Shown in pieces: positions 1-9,300 of a stretch of 64,000 bases of DNA. Source of the DNA: Methanobacterium sp. UBA375 (GTDB lineage Archaea > Methanobacteriota > Methanobacteria > Methanobacteriales > Methanobacteriaceae); contig DAGC01000003.1 of NCBI GenBank assembly GCA_002495625.1, positions 124,001 through 188,000 on the forward strand. The letters are read 5' to 3'. Position 1 is the first letter of the stretch; every line of letters starts with the position of its first letter. The notes under the pieces are model-generated. The model was not told where the DNA came from. It saw only the letters and a program-made list of their open reading frames with translations, and did not search any database. Position numbers and translations under genes: made by a program.

Positions 1-787
1 CCACGTTGACTTCCTTAGAACCGGTGAAATATAGCAGTGCTGAGCCGAATGATTTTTCCGGCATGACCCTTAAGTCGCAGTTTACATCAGCCTTTAAACG
101 TACCGTTGATTTACTTATTCCTTTGGCTATAACCCGGTCAACCAGGTCCATAGCAGCGAAGTACTCCATCACCTGATGCGGATTGTCGGTTACCACCAGT
201 ACGTCGATGTCTCCTATGGTTTCCTGCCTTCTTCTGATGGACCCGGCCACTTCAACCCGCATGACATGGTTAAATTCCTCTAATTTTGCTTTAATTTCAC
301 GAGCAAGTGGCAGCATATAACCCAGGAGATGGCGGGTTGTTTTACGGGCGTATTTGATGTTCTCCAGTATGTTCTTTTCCTTCTTTTCACTCATCCCCTT
401 TATCCTTCGAAGTTGATGGTGTTTGGCCATTTCCTCCAGATCATCCAAATCCTTAATATTTAGTGATTGATAGAGTAGTTTAACTGTCTTAGGACCAACC
501 CCCTCCACGGCAAGGAGAGATTCAAAGTCTATGGGGCATCCCTTCCTTAATTCCTCGAAATAGGGGAGGTGTCCTGTTTCATTCAATTCCACTATTTTCT
601 TGGTGATGCTTTCACCTATACCTGGTAATTTCATTATTTCATCTGGTTTTAAATCCTCAACCGGTTGGGAGAGGGAGTTAACTGTCTCAGCCGCTCTCCT
701 ATAAGCGATGGGTTTGTACGGTGCGCCTTTTATTTCCAGCAGATCCGCTATTTCATCTAATATTCGAGCTATCTCCTTATTTTCCAT
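1..787 (-). CDS. polX: DNA polymerase/3'-5' exonuclease PolX, N-terminal part (cut by window edge)
   Basis: Family X DNA polymerase of the bacterial/archaeal PolX type, a gap-filling repair polymerase that normally carries a C-terminal PHP exonuclease. About 262 residues are present; the rest lies beyond base 1. The visible part has an N-terminal helical DNA-binding region with the helix-hairpin-helix motif KLPGIGESITKKI and a second one, VEGVGPKTVKLL. It continues into the nucleotidyltransferase core with the GSIRRRQETIGDID motif, in which the aspartates of DID bind catalytic metal. The ATG directly abuts the stop codon of the RNase HIII gene, so the two are almost certainly co-transcribed as a repair pair. 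Whether the PHP domain is present cannot be seen here. Confidence 0.9.
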   Translation of the reverse strand, partial: MENKEIARILDEIADLLEIKGAPYKPIAYRRAAETVNSLSQPVEDLKPDEIMKLPGIGESITKKIVELNETGHLPYFEELRKGCPIDFESLLAVEGVGPKTVKLLYQSLNIKDLDDLEEMAKHHQLRRIKGMSEKKEKNILENIKYARKTTRHLLGYMLPLAREIKAKLEEFNHVMRVEVAGSIRRRQETIGDIDVLVVTDNPHQVMEYFAAMDLVDRVIAKGISKSTVRLKADVNCDLRVMPEKSFGSALLYFTGSKEVNV

Positions 788-1636
788 TTAAACCACTTCT
801 ACCCCCAATAAGCTTTTCACGTTTTTAAAATGGGCCTTAGCCACGTACGGTAGTATTTCTGGGTTTATTTCTTCAGGACCTGAGTTTTTAAGATCTAAAT
901 CATACTTTTCATTTAATTCATGGACTGCTTTTTCAAAGAGGGACTTGGCTATGATGCTCGCGGCAGCTACTGGTGTTTCAGTTTCTGCACCGGTTTTCTG
1001 GATAACCTTAACCCGGCTTTCATCGTAGTTTCCCAGTCGTTTCTCTGTCTTCTTCTGGTCGAATTTATCGATTATCACCTGGGCCTGGTTAAATTCAAGC
1101 CTTCCTAAAAGCTTTTGAATAATTTTGGAATGGGCCCAGGCCATTAAATCGTTGAGGGATTTACCTTCACTTTTAAATTCTCTGTAGAGCCTATTGTAGC
1201 TTGTCGGTCCCAGTACAATGGACTCGTAGGGAATTCCCATTTCCCGGATATTTAGAGCGGTTTCTATAATTTTAGGTGTTTTCATGGTTTTACTATCCTT
1301 CACACCCAGTATTCGAAGTTTTATTATCTCCTCCGGAGTTAGTGCAGTTACCACTACCACCAGGGGACCGTACCATTCCCCTTTACCTGTTTCATCAGAA
1401 CCTAAAAAATAATCAAAGCCTTCCTCCCTCTCGAGGATGGAGTTTAAAACGTCTAAAGTTTTGCTACTTTCATTAAAAACCAGTTTCCCTGTACTGTAAA
1501 GAATTAAATTAACGTTCCGGTCCTTGACCCGGAGTATCTCATACTGGTTGGTTACCGGTTTTCTTTCCAGGTGGGAAGATTCAATATATTCCTTCAACCT
1601 TTGGACCTCTATTTTTGAGAGTGTCAAAGAATTCAT
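788..1636 (-). CDS. rnhC: Ribonuclease HIII
   Basis: Endoribonuclease that cuts the RNA strand of RNA/DNA hybrids. The 282-residue length, with an N-terminal substrate-binding region of about 75 residues before the catalytic core, fits RNase HIII rather than the shorter archaeal RNase HII. The core opens with GSDETGKGEWYGP (Asp81, Glu82), continues with LGVKDSKT (Asp114) and has VIIDKFD (Asp190), the acidic metal-binding positions of the type 2 RNase H fold. The motif AAASIIAK follows near residue 225. It is the upstream gene of a two-gene unit with polX. Assignment to HIII over HII is based on the N-terminal domain and the DETGKG motif. Confidence 0.88.
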   Translation of the reverse strand: MNSLTLSKIEVQRLKEYIESSHLERKPVTNQYEILRVKDRNVNLILYSTGKLVFNESSKTLDVLNSILEREEGFDYFLGSDETGKGEWYGPLVVVVTALTPEEIIKLRILGVKDSKTMKTPKIIETALNIREMGIPYESIVLGPTSYNRLYREFKSEGKSLNDLMAWAHSKIIQKLLGRLEFNQAQVIIDKFDQKKTEKRLGNYDESRVKVIQKTGAETETPVAAASIIAKSLFEKAVHELNEKYDLDLKNSGPEEINPEILPYVAKAHFKNVKSLLGVEVV

Positions 1637-1754
1637 AAATTAATTATGTATCTGAAATTGTTTCAATATTTCGCAAAAAAATTGAGTTTAGAAAAAAATG
1701 AGTAAAAGTAGGGGTATTAAAATGAACAACCCCCTACCATCTGAGTTTGTTTAC

Positions 1755-3737
1755 TTAAAAGAATGGGAGGAGCAACCTTAAGGCTATCCCACCTACCACT
1801 ATTGCCGTTGCGAAGTTGGCTAAAACAATGGTTGTTGTGGATTTCCATCCGAATTCCCTGAGTAGAACGGTAACTGTCGCAACACATGGGATGAACAACA
1901 TGCTAACCAGGGCCAGTACAATGAACTGCACCGGGGTGAAGAATGGGGCCAGGTTGGTTCCAAAGAGGGTTACCAGTATCAGTAAAACGAACTCCTTTCT
2001 AACTACACCGAATATTAAAACCAAGCCAGCTACTACCGGGAGGCCAAGCCATACCACAGTTATGGGGGCCAGGGCATTGGCTATTGGCGTCAAGACACCG
2101 AATGCATATAGTGCTTGTATCGCGGCACTGGAGATGATGTACACTGGAAACACCAGGTATATCAGTGATTTAGTTCTACTCCAGGTCTGTTTAAGTGCAA
2201 CTGAAATAGATGGAAGCTTAAATGAGTGTATCTCCATTATGAGACCGGGCGTTTCCCCGGGGACCACCTTCAGGGCCACCCTTCCCATTATGAACATGAC
2301 CAGTATATCGATGGCGTAGAGTGCTATCGCCCACCATACACTAACGTAAACTGCCACCAGTCCCAGGACTACTATGGTCCTAGCTGCGCAGGGGGCGAAG
2401 GTAATTGCAAATGCGGCCAGGAGTCTTTCACGGCGTGTCTCCAGGATACGGGTACTGTCTATGGCTGGTACGTTACATCCATAACCCAGGATCATGGGTA
2501 TCAGGGCTTTTCCATGGAGGCCGATCTTATGCATGAGGCTGTCCATCATGAAGGCCACCCTGGTGAGCACTCCTGAATTTTCAATCAAGCTTAACATCAA
2601 GTAGAATGGAATTACAAAGGGTATTATCAAGGTTAATCCAGCAACTAAACCCCCAAAGGCACCGTTCCATAAAATACCCACTATTGGCCCGCTTATCTGT
2701 GGATCCACTGGTTGGAAGAAGCTTAAGGCATCCCCCAATAATCCTGAAAAGAAATCTCCAACCACGAAGGTCCACAGCAGCAATCCGCCCACCACCAGTG
2801 CTGATGTTACGTATCCCAATATGTGGTGGGTGAACAGCCTATCCAGTTTCTCTGAAAAGCTGGTTTTGATCTTGGTGTGGATCTGAGCTCCCTGGACTAT
2901 CAAGTTGGCGATGGAGTACCTTTCCGCGGCGATGACTGCAAAGGATGGTTCCTGGTGTATATCTTCTATTTCTGTGGCAAGCTGGTAGGCCCTTCTAACC
3001 ACGTCTTCTGATTTGGACTGTATTAAACTACGGATTTCTGGATCGTTTTCCAGTAGTTTAATGGCCACCCAGCGGGTTGCATATTCCAGTTCTAATTTTT
3101 TGGAGTCTATGTAATCGCTTAAAATTCGTATACGGTTTTCTACCTCGGCACCGTACTCCAGTGGTTTTGGTTTTTGATATTCTCCCGCAATTCCAACAGC
3201 CTGTTCAACCAGTTCATGGAGTCCTTCTCCCCTGATTGCCACCGTGGCCACCACTGGCACATTCAGTGCTTTTTCCAATTTCTCGATGTCGATGACTATT
3301 CCCTTTTGCTGGGCTATGTCCACCTGGTTGATGCAGACCACCAGGGGGACTTCCATTTCCATAAGCTGCATGGTAAAAAAGAGATTCCTCTCCAAGACTG
3401 CGGCGTCTACGACGTTTATCACCACGTCTGGTTTCTTAAAGGCTATAAATTCCCGGGAGACAACTTCTTCCATGGAATAGGTGGAGAATGAATAAATACC
3501 GGGTAAATCAACCACATCGATCTCATGGCCTTCGAAGTGGAGGTGACCTTCCGCTAGTTCTACAGTTTTACCAGGCCAGTTACCAATAATCTGATTGGAA
3601 CCAGTGAGTTCGTTGAAGATAACGCTTTTTCCGACGTTGGCATTTCCGGCGAGGGCTATGGTTATGTTGTCCCTTTTGTTATCTTCTGGTCTTCCATTGG
3701 ACGATGTTGATGTCTTTTGTTCTGATCGGTTGTCCAT
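1755..3737 (-). CDS. feoB: Ferrous iron transport protein B
   Basis: GTPase-coupled Fe(II) importer of the cytoplasmic membrane, 660 residues. The N-terminal G domain shows the P-loop GNANVGKS (31-38), the switch II DLPG (77-80) and the guanine-specificity motif NQVD (137-140, usually NKxD). A helical spacer follows, then two Gate-type transmembrane blocks including the conserved GYGCNVPA segment. The first 20 residues are a hydrophilic tail not needed by the family. The gene lies 26 bases downstream of a DtxR-family repressor and is probably controlled with it by iron. No separate feoA gene is visible; the only FeoA-like (SH3) domain nearby is the C-terminus of the repressor. Confidence 0.95.
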   Translation of the reverse strand: MDNRSEQKTSTSSNGRPEDNKRDNITIALAGNANVGKSVIFNELTGSNQIIGNWPGKTVELAEGHLHFEGHEIDVVDLPGIYSFSTYSMEEVVSREFIAFKKPDVVINVVDAAVLERNLFFTMQLMEMEVPLVVCINQVDIAQQKGIVIDIEKLEKALNVPVVATVAIRGEGLHELVEQAVGIAGEYQKPKPLEYGAEVENRIRILSDYIDSKKLELEYATRWVAIKLLENDPEIRSLIQSKSEDVVRRAYQLATEIEDIHQEPSFAVIAAERYSIANLIVQGAQIHTKIKTSFSEKLDRLFTHHILGYVTSALVVGGLLLWTFVVGDFFSGLLGDALSFFQPVDPQISGPIVGILWNGAFGGLVAGLTLIIPFVIPFYLMLSLIENSGVLTRVAFMMDSLMHKIGLHGKALIPMILGYGCNVPAIDSTRILETRRERLLAAFAITFAPCAARTIVVLGLVAVYVSVWWAIALYAIDILVMFIMGRVALKVVPGETPGLIMEIHSFKLPSISVALKQTWSRTKSLIYLVFPVYIISSAAIQALYAFGVLTPIANALAPITVVWLGLPVVAGLVLIFGVVRKEFVLLILVTLFGTNLAPFFTPVQFIVLALVSMLFIPCVATVTVLLREFGWKSTTTIVLANFATAIVVGGIALRLLLPFF

Positions 3738-3763
3738 TGTCTTACTTCCGGAATCACTTGACT

Positions 3764-4534
3764 TTACTTGGCAGTGGCTTGGCTCTTGGTAGTGGCTTTG
3801 CTGTCTCCGGTTAATTCAACGAATACATTGCAGGCTATATCACGTCCGATTGCAAGTTTAGAACCCCTGATTGAGACTTCCACCGGACCTTTTAAAGGTG
3901 CGACTTTCATCACGCGGATTTTAGCACCAATGGTGATTCCCATGTCCAGAAGTCTCCGGATGATCTTGTAGTCCCCCCTGATAAAGGATACCTTGCCTTC
4001 CTGGTGGTCTTTCAGATCCATTATGGGGATGAGGTTTTCATTTCTCTTTCCCACTTCTCCCACTTCTTCTTTGCGGGTCATGCATTCTTCACAGCTGGTG
4101 AATGGGAAATCACAGGCAGGTATGGGGGAGTCGTCTGGACAGGTATCTGGATATTCTAGAACCTGACAGAGTGCTCTTTCAGCATCGTCTGATAAAGAAT
4201 GCTCCATTTCACAGGCCTGTTCATGTAGTAGGCTGTTTTTAAGCTTTAAAATGTCATGGAGGAATCTTTCCAGTAGCCTGTGTTTACGTGTGATGCTTTT
4301 AGCTTTTTTAAAACCAGTATCTGTTAGTTTAACGCCTTTGTATTGTGAATAATCGACGTATCCCATTTTGTTAAGTTTTTGAAGCATCTGGGTAACGCTT
4401 CCAGGGGCAATGTTCAGGGTTTTTGATATCTTGGTGGTCTTAACCCTTTCACCATTATCGCTTAATCGGTATATGGTTTCCAGGTATTCCTCGATATTTT
4501 CGCTGAGTTTCTTATCAGAAGGACTGTGTGGCAT
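3764..4534 (-). CDS. DtxR/MntR-family metal-dependent transcriptional repressor
   Basis: Iron- or manganese-sensing repressor, 256 residues. Residues about 10-75 form the winged helix (TTKISKTLNIAPGSVTQMLQKL is the helix-turn-helix region), followed by the dimerisation/metal-binding region with Cys, His and Glu ligands (EQACEMEHSLSDD). A cysteine-rich stretch from about 128 to 152 (CPDD, PACDFPF, SCEEC) is unusual and could bind an extra metal. The C-terminal part (about 170-245) is the FeoA-like SH3 domain common in long DtxR proteins. Its position just upstream of feoB points to iron control. Palindromes at its own promoter suggest autoregulation. Confidence 0.9.
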   Translation of the reverse strand: MPHSPSDKKLSENIEEYLETIYRLSDNGERVKTTKISKTLNIAPGSVTQMLQKLNKMGYVDYSQYKGVKLTDTGFKKAKSITRKHRLLERFLHDILKLKNSLLHEQACEMEHSLSDDAERALCQVLEYPDTCPDDSPIPACDFPFTSCEECMTRKEEVGEVGKRNENLIPIMDLKDHQEGKVSFIRGDYKIIRRLLDMGITIGAKIRVMKVAPLKGPVEVSIRGSKLAIGRDIACNVFVELTGDSKATTKSQATAK

Positions 4535-4604
4535 TTAGGTTCACCTAATAGTTATCATATATTAATTAATGCTAAAAACACATATAAACTTTTGTATACC
4601 TAAA
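4535..4604 (-). promoter_or_regulatory. Promoter and operator-like palindromes of the dtxR-feoB unit
   Basis: Read on the minus strand, a TATA box TTTATATG lies at 4581-4588, about 50 bases before the repressor ATG. A perfect dyad with arms TTAGGT and ACCTAA around a 2-base spacer covers 4535-4548. It overlaps the ribosome binding site AGGTGA directly before the ATG. A second, imperfect 16-base dyad (13 of 16 positions symmetric) covers 4589-4604, upstream of the TATA box. The TTAGGT half-sites resemble those of known DtxR/IdeR boxes, so iron-dependent autorepression is the likely role. This is inference from sequence symmetry. Confidence 0.6.
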
Positions 4605-4626
4605 TTTATTAATCTCATCCAATTAT

Positions 4627-5835
4627 CTATTTAGATATGGTAAAAAAGAATTGTGAACCTTTACCTAACTTAGAATTTACCCACATTTCCCCACCATGTC
4701 TTTCTACAATCTTTTTGCATATGGATAAACCTATACCTGTACCGGGGTAGTTTTCCCTTCCATGCAACCTCTGGAATACCTTAAAAATATGGTTTACATA
4801 CTGGGGATCAATTCCAATACCGTTATCGGATACCTGAAAAATCCATTTATCTCCACTATTTTGGGCGGAAATATGGATCTCAGGAGGTTCTTCTCTCCTG
4901 AATTTTATGGCATTACCAATAAGATTTTGGAATAGTTGGACTACCTGAGATTGATCTGCTCTAACATAGGGAAGTGATTCATGGGTTATGGTTGCATTAT
5001 TTTCTTCCACGGATAATTTCAAATTAGATAAACTCTCGGTCAGAATATTTTCCATATTCACCATTTCGAACTTTTTACCACCGGTGGTAACCCTGGAATA
5101 AGCTAAAAGATCATTAATGAGTTGCTGCATTCTTTGTGCACCATCAACAGCAAATTTAATGTAATCATCTGCATCTTGATCTAGTTCTCTTTTATACTTT
5201 CTCTCCAATAACTGGGTGAAACTGGAAACCATCCTTAAAGGTTCCTGAAGATCATGAGAAGCAACATATGCAAATTGTTCCAATTCTTTATTAGAACGTT
5301 TTAACTCCATTAAAAGGTTCTCCAGTTGTGCTTCTGTCTTCTTATGCTTATCTATTTCTATTTTCAAGAGAGCATTTGCATTAGCAAGTTCTTTAGTGCG
5401 CTCTTCAACCTGTTCCTCCAGTATTTCATGATATTTTTGTAATTCGATTTCTATCCTTTTACGTTCAAGGGAGTATATGATAGAACGTTCTAATAATTTA
5501 TGTTCCACCTCTCCTTTAATTAAGTAGTCCTGAGCACCTTTCTTTACAGCGTTGATCCCTATATTTTCATCTTTTAATCCAGTCAGTATGATAATGGGAA
5601 TGTTGGAATTATTTGATTTAACTTCGTTAAAAGTATCCATTCCATCACTATCTGGAAGCCCCAAATCCAATAATATCAAATCAACTTCATTTAACCCTAA
5701 ATAATTCAACCCCTCATTTAAAGTTTCAACTACTTCCAGTTGACAGGCACAATAAACAGACTCATCGATCATTTCCTCTATCAACCCGGCATCTCCGGGG
5801 CTATCCTCGAAAAATAAAATTTTGATCTTATCCAT
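4627..5835 (-). CDS. Receiver-domain histidine kinase
   Basis: Two-component protein with an N-terminal receiver domain followed by a kinase module, about 402 residues. The receiver has KILFFEDSPGD and the phospho-acceptor Asp57 in LILLDLGLP. A coiled coil (about 125-185) leads to the HisKA helix with the phospho-accepting His194 in ASHDLQEP. The HATPase domain shows N-box, DNGIGI and GTGIGLSICKK motifs. The ATG at 5835 was chosen because it starts directly at the receiver fold (MDKIKIL) and lies 10 bases after the upstream stop; an ATG at 5880 would add 15 residues and overlap the response regulator. It is the last gene of the three-gene signalling operon. Confidence 0.88.
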   Translation of the reverse strand: MDKIKILFFEDSPGDAGLIEEMIDESVYCACQLEVVETLNEGLNYLGLNEVDLILLDLGLPDSDGMDTFNEVKSNNSNIPIIILTGLKDENIGINAVKKGAQDYLIKGEVEHKLLERSIIYSLERKRIEIELQKYHEILEEQVEERTKELANANALLKIEIDKHKKTEAQLENLLMELKRSNKELEQFAYVASHDLQEPLRMVSSFTQLLERKYKRELDQDADDYIKFAVDGAQRMQQLINDLLAYSRVTTGGKKFEMVNMENILTESLSNLKLSVEENNATITHESLPYVRADQSQVVQLFQNLIGNAIKFRREEPPEIHISAQNSGDKWIFQVSDNGIGIDPQYVNHIFKVFQRLHGRENYPGTGIGLSICKKIVERHGGEMWVNSKLGKGSQFFFTISK

Positions 5836-5845
5836 CAAAATCGCC

Positions 5846-6304
5846 CTAATATCGCCTTTTATCTTCTGGAAGTTTGACAACTTCGAGCCAAAAGTCTTCT
5901 ATAGACTTTATAACTTTAATAAATTGATCAAAATCAACTGGTTTGGTAATATATGAATTAGCATGCATATCATAAGATTTTAGAATATCTTTTTCAGCTT
6001 TAGAGGTGGTTAACACCACAACCGGAATCCTTCTTAAATTTTCATCGTCCTTTATTTCTTCAAGGACTTCTCGTCCATCCTTTTTGGGCAAATTCAAATC
6101 TAATAATATTAGATCTGGACGAGGAGAATTGGCAAATTCCCCTTCTTTCCTTAAAAATTCCATAGCCTCCTCTCCATCCTCGGTAATATTGAGATTATTG
6201 TTGATCCTGCCTTCCTCAAATACTTCCTCCACTAATCCGATATCGCCTTCATTATCTTCCACCAAAAGAATTTCTACTGGCCTTCCATTGTTATCACGTC
6301 TCAT
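5846..6304 (-). CDS. Single-domain response regulator (Rcp1 type)
   Basis: Stand-alone receiver domain of 152 residues without an output domain. It probably relays phosphate between the two kinases that flank it. The acidic pocket (VEDNEGD), the phospho-acceptor Asp69 in LILLDLNLP, the switch Thr in VVLTTSKAE and the Lys in TKPVD are all present. The ATG at 6304 is preferred over an in-frame ATG 18 bases upstream, because GAGGAGG lies 6-12 bases before it. The start overlaps the stop of the multi-PAS kinase by 11 bases, which indicates translational coupling. Confidence 0.9.
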   Translation of the reverse strand: MRRDNNGRPVEILLVEDNEGDIGLVEEVFEEGRINNNLNITEDGEEAMEFLRKEGEFANSPRPDLILLDLNLPKKDGREVLEEIKDDENLRRIPVVVLTTSKAEKDILKSYDMHANSYITKPVDFDQFIKVIKSIEDFWLEVVKLPEDKRRY

Positions 6305-9300
6305 TATATTCCTCCTCATCAAAATTAGATACAGGTATATTAAAATAGAAGGTAGAACCTTCTCCTAATTTAGAATCAACCCAAATACGTCCACCATGTC
6401 TTTCCACAATCTTCTTACATATGGAAAGACCGATGCCAGTACCAGGGTAATCCCTTTTTTTATGTAATCTTTTAAATACTTCAAAAATTCTTTCTGAATA
6501 CTTTGGATCTATTCCGATTCCATTGTCCTTCACTGAAAATAACCAATATTTATCCTTTTGACTTGCTGAGATATGTATTTTAGGATTATCCTTGCTACGG
6601 AATTTTAAAGCGTTTTTTATTAAATTCTGTAATACCTGGGTCATTTGGGTACCGTCCACCATTATTTCGGGTAGGGTGTCATGTGTAATGGTGGCAGAGT
6701 TTTCCTTTATTGATACGGATAAATTAGTTAAGACTCTATTTAATATTACTTCAATATCCGTTAATTCGAATTCATTGGCCTGAGTGGTTACCCTGGAAAA
6801 TGTTAACAGATCATCTATCAGGTTTTGCATGCGAGTGGCTCCATCCACAGCAAAATGTATATACTTATCTGCTTTTTTATCTAATTTTCCCTCATATTTC
6901 CTTTCTAAAAGCTGTAAATAGCTAGCGATCATTCTCAAAGGTTCCTGCAAATCATGGGAAGAAACGTAAGCGAACTGTTCAAGTTCGGCATTGGAACGGG
7001 CCAATTCATTAATTTTTAATTTCAAAAGCTCTTCGGCCTTTTTAAGTTCAGTGATGTCACGGGCAGCGGCAAATACACCTATCACTTCCCCATCTTCATT
7101 CCGATAAACAGAAGCATTGTATAAAACCGGAGTTACTTCTCCATCCCTATTTTGAATCTCCAAAGGATAATCAACAACAGAACCTTCTCTGAAAACTAGT
7201 TGGTATCCCTCTCTAGCCTTATCCGGTTCAGTAAAATAATCAGAAAAGTCAGTCCCCATAAGTTCATCCCGGTTAAAACCAGTGACCTTTTCTGTTGATT
7301 TGTTCACATCGGTGATCTTACCGTCCGGTCCAATGGTGACCAGGGGATCTATGCTGGCCTCAATCAAACTACGGTTATAGATATAAGATAGTCTAAGTTC
7401 TTCTTCGGCCTTTTTAAGTTCATTAATATCACGAGCAGCGGCGAAAACACCAATTACTTTGCCCGATTCATCTTTATAGACCGAAGCGTTGTACAGTACC
7501 GGAGTTATATGGCCATTTTTATGCATAATTTCCAGAGGATAATCAAGTACCATCCCTTCCTGAAAAACCCTGGTGTAACCCTCTCTGGCCTTTTCCGGTT
7601 CAGTGAAGTAATCAGAAAAATCGGTTCCAATAAGTTCCTCTCTGGGACGGCCAGTTACGATTTCTGTGGAGTTATTAACATCTGTAATCTTACCATCCGG
7701 ACCGATGGTAACCAGGGGATCAACACTGGCCTCAATAAGACTACGGTTATAAATATAAGATAGTTTCAACTCCTCTTCAGCCTTTCTTAATTCAGTAACA
7801 TCACGTGCTGCAGCAAAAACACCGATAACCTCATCATCTTCATCCCTATAAACCGAAGCATTATACAGAACCGGTGTTACACGACCGCTTACGTGCTGGA
7901 TCTCCAGAGGATAATCCCTTACAAATCCCTCCCGGAAGGCCTGTTCATAACCCTCCCTGGCTTTGTCTGGATGTGTGAAATAGTCCGAAAAGTCGGTGCC
8001 TATCAACTCTTGTCTTTTAAAACCAGTCACTTCTTCTGTGGAATTATTAACATCTGTAATCTTACCATCCGGGCCAATGGTAACCAGGGGATCAACACTG
8101 GCCTCAATAAGACTACGGTTATATTTACTTGCCAGTTCAAGATCCAGATTCGCTTCCTGTAGTTCTTCGGTGGTGTTCATCAGTTCTTCATTGGTAGACT
8201 GGAGCTCTTCAGTGGTGCTCTGTAATTCTTCGTTTGAAGTTTCCAGCTCCTCAGCAAATCTTTGGGCCCGTTTAAGTAGTTTCTCCTTCTCCGCTTCGGT
8301 ACGTTTTCGTTCGGAGATGTCTCGGGCGGCGGCGAAAACACCGATAACCTCATCATTCTCATTCCTATAAACCGAAGCATTATACAAAACGGGAGTTATG
8401 GAACCATCCTTGTGCTGGATCTCCAGAGGATAATCCCGTACCATCCCCTCCTTAAACACCTGCTGATATCCTTCTCTGGCCTTTTCCGGTTCGGTGAAGT
8501 AATCGGAAAAATCAGTGCCAATTAATTCATCCCCACTAAAACCAGTAACCTTCTCTGTAGACTCATTAACATCAGTGATCTTACCATCCGGACCAATAGT
8601 AACCAAGGGATCAACACTAGCCTCAATCAAGCTACGGTTATATGTGCTGGCTAATTTTAATGCCTGTTCTGCTTGTTTGGTTTCGGTAATATCGTTGTTG
8701 ATTTCCAGGAAACCAATTACCTCATTGTTTTCATCTTTCTGTAAGGACCATCTGCTGGATACAATTATTTGTTCTCCATCTCTCTTTTCATGGGTTAATT
8801 CACCTTCCCAACGGCCCTTTTCTAATACTACGGCTTTAATCTCTGATAAGGGTTTTGAAAACTCCGTGTTTAATAATTCATTGGGGTTTGTGCCTAATGC
8901 GCTTTTTTCTTTCCACCCATACATTTCTTCTGCGCCTTTATTCCAGAAGATAATTTCATCGTCTAAATTACGGACAAAAATAGCATCATATGTGAGATCG
9001 ATCAGATCCGCCTGTTTTTTTAATTCTGAAGTTCTTTCACTTATCTGTTCTTCCAGATTATCATGAGCTTCTTTAAGGGCTTCTTCAGCTTTTTTACGTT
9101 CATTAATATTACGTGCTACATGAACGCTTCCCATAAGTTCCTCTGCTGAATCATAAAGGGGTGATGCACTGACGATGAAATTACCGCCTAAATTGTCTTC
9201 ATGAACTTCTGAGGTGTGTTCGCATCCGTCCTTAAGTAGTTGACTATGTGGACAGAAATAAGGGGGCTCATCTGTTCCATGTACGGCCTGATAACAGTGC

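Noticed and set aside
1816..2319. Plus-strand open frame of 167 codons opposite feoB
   Set aside because: Antisense shadow of the FeoB membrane region; no ribosome binding site or family motif.
3764..4534. A novel FeoA-repressor fusion
   Set aside because: The C-terminal FeoA-like SH3 domain is a normal part of long DtxR-family proteins, so this is not a new fusion.
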